Source of the DNA: Roseiflexus castenholzii DSM 13941
GTDB taxonomy: Bacteria > Chloroflexota > Chloroflexia > Chloroflexales > Roseiflexaceae
Direction: 5' to 3'
Length of the DNA: 64,000 nt
Assembly (NCBI RefSeq): GCF_000017805.1
Contig: NC_009767.1
Coordinates: 2,108,001 to 2,172,000 of the forward strand
The number at the start of each line of letters is the position of its first letter. The first letter of the stretch is position 1. Positions 59,330 to 64,000 of the stretch are shown here, piece by piece. The translations under genes were made by a program, and so were the position numbers. The notes beneath the pieces are model-generated. The model was not told where the DNA came from, did not search any database, and was given only the letters and a program-made list of their open reading frames with translations.

Positions 59330-61882
59330 CTAGCGCATGACGAGCGGTAGGAAGACACGGGTGGGCGGTTCGTCCGGCGGCGGCGCGGGTCCGTCTGGTG
59401 GCGGTGCGCCGCCGGCGACGAAGGGCACGTCGAAGATGGCGCTCACGTTGTTCAATTCTGCCGGATGGTTGCCGTCCGCCGCGTCCGACTCGTAGACCAG
59501 TCCTTTCAGGTCGGTGTGCGAGTCGGCCACCAGAATGACTTTGTATGTTCCGCTGCCCTGATCGAAGAAATCGCGCAAGATTTTGCCGGTGTTGTTTCTG
59601 GCGTTCGTCGCGGCGGAGACGCACCCATCGATGCCCACCGTCTTGATGTCGCTCCAGCGGAATGTTTCGGCAATGGTAAAGGTGACATCCTTCTGCATTA
59701 CCCATTTCGGGATTTGCAGACAGGCGCGGTGGTACGGCGCGAGCGCCGGGTTGCTCAGGCTGTTGCCGCCTGGCGCAAACAGCGGCAGCGTCGGCATGAT
59801 CGGCGTGACGCCCGGCGGGAAGATGAAGACATCGACGTAGAATGTGCCCTCCGGGTTGCATCCCGGTTGCGAAGCATGGCACACATTCGCCGGTTGGGTC
59901 GGCGGGTTGATCTGGTTCTGGTTGCGCAGACGCACCTCAACCCCTCGCGTGGTGTTGTCGGCGTTCTGGGTCGTGGTGACGGCGTTGTTGGGCCAGTTGA
60001 GGTCCGGGTTGCCGGGAATGATGACTTCCATGCCAAGGCGCAAGAGCACCGGCGAAGCGTTCTGCGCCGTGCCGCGCGTAAAGGTGGCGCGGTACTGGAA
60101 GCAGTTGCCCGGCGGCAATCGTTGACCCTCGCCATATTCTTGCGTATTGATTGCATACGCAGCGCCGGATGGATTGAATTTCGAGAAGCGCCCGCTCCCC
60201 GCGTCAGGGTCTCTCACTTCGCTCCACCCGCCTTCGGTGTCGTTGCAGTTGCCGCTCGATGGCGAGTAGACGCGGTATTCGAGCCGGATGTCGCCGCCGT
60301 TCGCCGCATCAATGTTGGTCAGCCACGTCATCTTGCGCACGGTCGCCTGCTGCTCATTGACCAGGTCGAGCATTGAGAAGGGCTTCGAGTAGTAGTAGCC
60401 GGTCGTCGGGTAGAAGGTCTGGTCGTCGCTGGGTCCGATGGTTGCGCGGAACACCTGACTGGAAGGTGCACTGCCGTCCGTCCCGCCGATCAGATATGCG
60501 AAGGCGTAGTTCGGATTGCTCGTCGGCACGAGCACGACACCCGGGTTGCGCCGTCCGGGAGCGGCAGAGGACGGCAGCGCGCCGAAATCGTCCTGATAGA
60601 AGTTGAGCGTCCCGTCCTTGAAGAGACCAAGATTGGTCGGATCGATATACGACGCATACCCGTTACGATTGATTGTGCCGCCGGTGCGCCCGCCGATGAC
60701 ATAGATCGAGCCGTTGAACTCGACGGCGCCGTGACCGTTGCGGTTGGCAGGGAGCACGGCGTTTCCTCCGGTCGTGCTGTCCTCCCACGTGATCGCGCCG
60801 GTGGTCGGATTGATCACTCCCTTGAGGACGGTGTTCGTGTCGAGGTTCTCATTGCTGGCGTTATTTCGCCCGCCGTAGATGAAGAACATATCCTGAACGG
60901 TTCCGTCGTCTTTGGTGTAACGCCCGACGGTCACGGCAGTATCGCTCACCCCCGCCGGCAATGACGTCTGGCTCCAGGTGCGATTGTTGCTGCCGAGACT
61001 CAGGCTGCCGTCGGCGTTGATCTCGGCGTAGTAGACGACGTTTGACATTGTCGGAGGGGTAGGTCCTGCCTGATCTTTGATCCCGCCGACGACGTAGAGG
61101 AAGGTTTTGCCTGCGGTGGTTGTATGCACGAACGCGCGCGCGCCTTCAAGCCCGACAGTGGCAGGTAGACGGTAAGGCGATGACGGGTTGCGCCACGTCA
61201 GGTTGCCGTTCGTATCAACATCGCCGACCAGCACCGAGTTGCTGGAAAACGTGCTGCCGGGGGCCACTGCGCCGCCGATGACGTACAGATTGCCGGCATT
61301 GCCGCCAGTGCGTCGCGCGGCGACGGCGGCGTTGGTGCGCGCTGAGAGCGAGTTATTGTACGGTGCCGTATCCCAGTGGCTGACCGATGGCAACGGTGTG
61401 GACGTCGCCCACGTAATCACGCCGGCGCCGGGTTGCCCATAGTTGGTGTTGACCGTGCCGCGGTAGACGGTATCGTGGTAGGTCGTTCCACCTGCTGATG
61501 ATCCGCCAACCACCCAGATCGTATTGCCGATCACCGCCGCGCCGACTTCGGTGCGCGCCGCCGGGAGCGGGCTATCCGGGATTTGCCCCCAGCGGAGAGC
61601 GCGAATGGCGGCGAGCGCCAGTGCGCCCTGACTGCCGGTTTTGGCGCCGGCGTAAGGTTCGGTCACCTGCCCGGGAATCGGATCGTTATTGAGAGTCGAA
61701 GGCACGACCGACGTTAGAATGCGCGCGCCGGCGCCAAACTCCGGTTGCGTATCATCGAGCGCCACAAACCTGATCACACTGGCATCCGCCGGGGCGGACG
61801 GGATGATCGCGAGAGCAGTCAACAACGCAGCGATCAACATCAGCACGCGCATCGTGCCCGACAGACGGGTCGTATGAGTCAT
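59330..61882 (-). CDS. Secreted kelch-like repeat protein with C-terminal FLPLVMR tail
   Basis: 850 residues. Signal peptide MRVLMLIAALLTALAIIPSAPADA. Six kelch-type blades are visible by repeated GG motifs (IWVVGGSSAGG, LYVIGGAVAPG, LYVVGGIKDQ, FFIYGGRNNAS, IYVIGGRTGG, YLIGGTDGSA), giving a beta-propeller. A C-terminal region of about 300 residues of beta-rich sequence follows. The end, PPPDEPPTRVFLPLVMR, is a proline-rich linker plus a short hydrophobic/basic tail. GGGAGG precedes ATG 61882. It is downstream of the VWA gene by 125 bp. Confidence 0.85.
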   Translation of the reverse strand: MTHTTRLSGTMRVLMLIAALLTALAIIPSAPADASVIRFVALDDTQPEFGAGARILTSVVPSTLNNDPIPGQVTEPYAGAKTGSQGALALAAIRALRWGQIPDSPLPAARTEVGAAVIGNTIWVVGGSSAGGTTYHDTVYRGTVNTNYGQPGAGVITWATSTPLPSVSHWDTAPYNNSLSARTNAAVAARRTGGNAGNLYVIGGAVAPGSTFSSNSVLVGDVDTNGNLTWRNPSSPYRLPATVGLEGARAFVHTTTAGKTFLYVVGGIKDQAGPTPPTMSNVVYYAEINADGSLSLGSNNRTWSQTSLPAGVSDTAVTVGRYTKDDGTVQDMFFIYGGRNNASNENLDTNTVLKGVINPTTGAITWEDSTTGGNAVLPANRNGHGAVEFNGSIYVIGGRTGGTINRNGYASYIDPTNLGLFKDGTLNFYQDDFGALPSSAAPGRRNPGVVLVPTSNPNYAFAYLIGGTDGSAPSSQVFRATIGPSDDQTFYPTTGYYYSKPFSMLDLVNEQQATVRKMTWLTNIDAANGGDIRLEYRVYSPSSGNCNDTEGGWSEVRDPDAGSGRFSKFNPSGAAYAINTQEYGEGQRLPPGNCFQYRATFTRGTAQNASPVLLRLGMEVIIPGNPDLNWPNNAVTTTQNADNTTRGVEVRLRNQNQINPPTQPANVCHASQPGCNPEGTFYVDVFIFPPGVTPIMPTLPLFAPGGNSLSNPALAPYHRACLQIPKWVMQKDVTFTIAETFRWSDIKTVGIDGCVSAATNARNNTGKILRDFFDQGSGTYKVILVADSHTDLKGLVYESDAADGNHPAELNNVSAIFDVPFVAGGAPPPDGPAPPPDEPPTRVFLPLVMR

Positions 61883-61918
61883 GCGCAAACCTCCCTTTAA
61901 TACAGACACAAAACGCCA

Positions 61919-61954
61919 GGGTGCGGAGACGTTGCATGCAACGTCTTCGCACCC
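61919..61954 (-). terminator. Long inverted repeat between the VWA and kelch genes
   Basis: GGGTGCGGAGACGTTGCA (61919-61936) is followed with no loop by TGCAACGTCTTCGCACCC (61937-61954), 18 bp with a single mismatch. On the minus strand a weak TTTT follows. It may end or attenuate the VWA transcript before the kelch gene. GCAACGTCT recurs nearby at about 61970. Confidence 0.5.
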
Positions 61955-62007
61955 CAGTCGCTATGCTGTGCAACGTCTCATTCTAATCGTCAGGTTCGCC
62001 GGGCGTG

Positions 62008-64000
62008 TTACGACAATGCCGGGCAGACGCTGTCGTTCAGGTCGAGCGAGATCGGCACGCCGATGACGCCGCCGAGACTGCGACCGGCGCTGACCTGCAC
62101 CGTGATTTCGGTCGTCACATCCGGTCCGCGCACCAGCAGTTCGTACTTATCGCGCGAGATACCATCCTGCGGCGCGCGATAGCCGAGCCAGGCGCGCAGC
62201 GTATACTGGCCCGGCGGAACGTTCGTGAACGCATACGACAGTTTGCGCGTGATCGGATCGGCCGTAATCCATGCCTCGCGCACATTGTTATTGGCATCGG
62301 TGAGCGTCACCTGTCCAACGATCCGATCGGTCAATTCCGGTCGCAGGTCGGTCGGCACCTCGGAGGGCGCCATCGAGTCGCGCAGTTCACCCTGGGATGG
62401 CGTACAATCGCCCTGGATCGCCGAAACCTGGATGTCGTCGAAAATCTGCTGCAACTCCTCGGACCGGTCGGCGCGCTTGACATAGTCCGGCTGGCTGGCG
62501 ACGAGGTTCAGACCGGTCGCCTCGAATGTGCCGCTCAGCGCCACCACATAGACCGAACCGTCGCTGGGGCGGATATACGCCTCCTTGAGCGCCTGCGCCT
62601 CTGCGACCATCGCATTGAGCGGTCGCAGGCTGCCGTCCGGCAGCGGATCGCCCATCTGGCAACCGACGTTCTCAGCGCCCAACTGGCACCCCTCACCGTA
62701 GTTATTCTGCATACCATTGCGCAACACATTCGCCACACCGTCGGTCACGAAAATCACCACGCGGCGATACTTCATCCCGTTGGGCGCGCGTTCGGGAGCG
62801 TTGGCGAACACCTGGCTGGCGCGGGCAAAGGCGACGGCGCTGGGCGTTGCGCCTGCCGTCATATACGGATCGCCGTCCACCATACCGGCACTATTGATCG
62901 CCGCTTCCAATGTCGCGCGGTCATTCGTCCAACCGGCAGGCAGCACCTCGGTCAGGTCGTTCAACGCGCGATTATTGTCGCCGACGGCGCCGCTGCTGTT
63001 GACAAAGCTGCCCAGGCGTCCGCTGAAGGTCACGAGGCGCACGGTATCATACGGTCGGAGACCGCTCTGCCGATCCTGATCGATCTGTGCCACGAACGAG
63101 CGCAGCACCTGCTTCGCAGTATAGATCCGGCGTTCCTGCGCGTTGGGCCATGCCGTTTGCACCGAGACGCACCCTTGAGACGGGTTGGTGCAGAAGACGG
63201 TTTGCCCATTCTGCACGCCGCGCCCATCGAACGTCCACGACATCGAACCGGACACGTCGAGGATGAGTAGGAACTGCACCGGGCGATTGAGGTCCGGGTA
63301 GGTCTGATAGCGTGGCGTATAGGTCACGCTGCCGCCGACGGTGAAGTTGTTGGTTGGCGGCGCACCGGTGACGAGGTTGGCGCACTGCCCGCCTTCGCGC
63401 ACGTAAGCCAGTTCCATCCAAGGACCGTCGGGCGCCCGCCCATCGGTATCCACACCGTAATCAACCAGCAGGAAGGCGCCAAAGCGCTCGAGGTAGTACG
63501 TCGGGTTGGAAAGACTGCCGTTATCGAAGCGATACATCGGCAGAGTCATCAGGGTGCGATTGCGCTTCAGCGTATCGAGTTGATTGATCACATTCGCATT
63601 GAAGGGATTGCCGCCGAAGACATTACCATACACCCAGTCCGCCGTGTTGATCGTATTCGGCTCGAACGGATAGGAGTCAGGGCGGGTCGGACCGTCCGTT
63701 CCGCTGGCGATTTCGGGCCAGGGCGCTTCGGCGTACCCCCGGCTATAGGTGCCGTCGCCGGTCAGCATCTCCGCAAGCGCATTGGCATTGCCGGCAGGGA
63801 TGTCGTTGCGCCAGCGCAGCAGGCTAAACCCGCCATTCGGGTTGTTTTCGGTGCGCAGATAGAGGCGCTGATAGCGCAATTGAGCATAGGTCTCGTCTTC
63901 ATAGAAGCCGTCGTAATTGGCGAACCCATACTCATCGAACATCGGCTGCCCGCCGACTGTCGTGCGCACACCGATGGGGTAGTATCCGGTGGCGCAGGCG
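62008..64000 (-). CDS. von Willebrand factor A-domain surface protein (N terminus beyond the window)
   Basis: The frame is open to the window edge (64000), so the start lies outside. At least 663 residues are visible. A VWA domain begins at VQFLLILDVSGSMSW, a MIDAS motif (DxSxS), with the Thr loop in AGATPSAVAFARAS and the Asp in VVIFVTDGVANVLR. The preceding part and the C-terminal ~150 residues (beta-sandwich-like TDRIVGQVTLTDANNNVREAWI, SLGGVIGVPISLDLNDSVCPALS) are of unknown type. Neighbouring Tad genes suggest a link to pilus or surface adhesion, as for TadG-type VWA proteins, but this is inference. Confidence 0.85.
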   Translation of the reverse strand, partial: ACATGYYPIGVRTTVGGQPMFDEYGFANYDGFYEDETYAQLRYQRLYLRTENNPNGGFSLLRWRNDIPAGNANALAEMLTGDGTYSRGYAEAPWPEIASGTDGPTRPDSYPFEPNTINTADWVYGNVFGGNPFNANVINQLDTLKRNRTLMTLPMYRFDNGSLSNPTYYLERFGAFLLVDYGVDTDGRAPDGPWMELAYVREGGQCANLVTGAPPTNNFTVGGSVTYTPRYQTYPDLNRPVQFLLILDVSGSMSWTFDGRGVQNGQTVFCTNPSQGCVSVQTAWPNAQERRIYTAKQVLRSFVAQIDQDRQSGLRPYDTVRLVTFSGRLGSFVNSSGAVGDNNRALNDLTEVLPAGWTNDRATLEAAINSAGMVDGDPYMTAGATPSAVAFARASQVFANAPERAPNGMKYRRVVIFVTDGVANVLRNGMQNNYGEGCQLGAENVGCQMGDPLPDGSLRPLNAMVAEAQALKEAYIRPSDGSVYVVALSGTFEATGLNLVASQPDYVKRADRSEELQQIFDDIQVSAIQGDCTPSQGELRDSMAPSEVPTDLRPELTDRIVGQVTLTDANNNVREAWITADPITRKLSYAFTNVPPGQYTLRAWLGYRAPQDGISRDKYELLVRGPDVTTEITVQVSAGRSLGGVIGVPISLDLNDSVCPALS

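Overview
The window is about 60% G+C, gene-dense bacterial chromosome. Several features point to a Roseiflexus-like filamentous member of the Chloroflexota: a Tad-type pilus locus with two TadB/TadC-type proteins, secreted proteins with Pro/Thr-rich linkers and a C-terminal FLPLVMR tail, an mreBCD-PBP2 cell-wall operon, and many compact operons. This assignment comes from gene content and remembered sequence style, not from a database search. I found no rRNA, tRNA or CRISPR array.

Layout. 1-4.9 kb: nucleoside-type ABC importer (BMP binding protein cut by the window edge, two permeases, double ATPase), meeting a convergent nicotinate phosphoribosyltransferase. 6.6-7.2 kb: DUF433/DUF5615 toxin-antitoxin pair. 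7.5-11.7 kb: small protein, TPR/zinc-ribbon protein, secreted triple-repeat protein, and a large PHP-domain multidomain protein with a 46-codon candidate gene before it. 12-15 kb: HAD phosphatase and argS. 15.5-21.9 kb: two-component kinase pair, then the ychF-SEDS operon. 22-27.4 kb: Fur regulator, then a Nudix, small protein, penicillin-acylase and DUF427 operon. 27.4-31.1 kb: purine nucleoside phosphorylase, PH-domain protein, recO and tgt on the minus strand. 31.2-33.4 kb: ECF sigma factor with a DUF5667 membrane partner. 34.4-36.2 kb: DsbA-like lipoprotein and a glycosyltransferase. 36.2-39.3 kb: ffh-rpsP-khpA-rimM-psd operon. 39.5-42.1 kb: ABC exporter whose permease looks fused to a SpoIIM-like domain. 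42.4-47.9 kb: mreB-mreC-mreD-mrdA and a small membrane protein. 48.2-50.4 kb: VapC-type toxin-antitoxin pair and an insertion sequence that has replaced the last codons of a membrane glycosyltransferase. 52.7-59.2 kb: Tad pilus genes (DUF192, tadC, tadB, cpaF, cpaE with receiver domain, cpaB). 59.3-64 kb: kelch-like and von Willebrand A surface proteins.

The most unusual structure is a family of six MITE-like elements (A-F) spread through intergenic gaps. They share ends reading ATACCAATGAC...GTCATTGGTAT and contain a 22-24 bp unit whose copy number differs between copies, from 1 to about 9. Element lengths (127, 149, 172, 172, 172, 319 bp) are explained almost exactly by unit number plus one alternative 23-bp module. 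Other points worth a look are the PHP multidomain protein, the ABC-2/SpoIIM fusion, the phosphorylatable receiver on CpaE, and the high share of tail-to-tail gene pairs that overlap in coding sequence.
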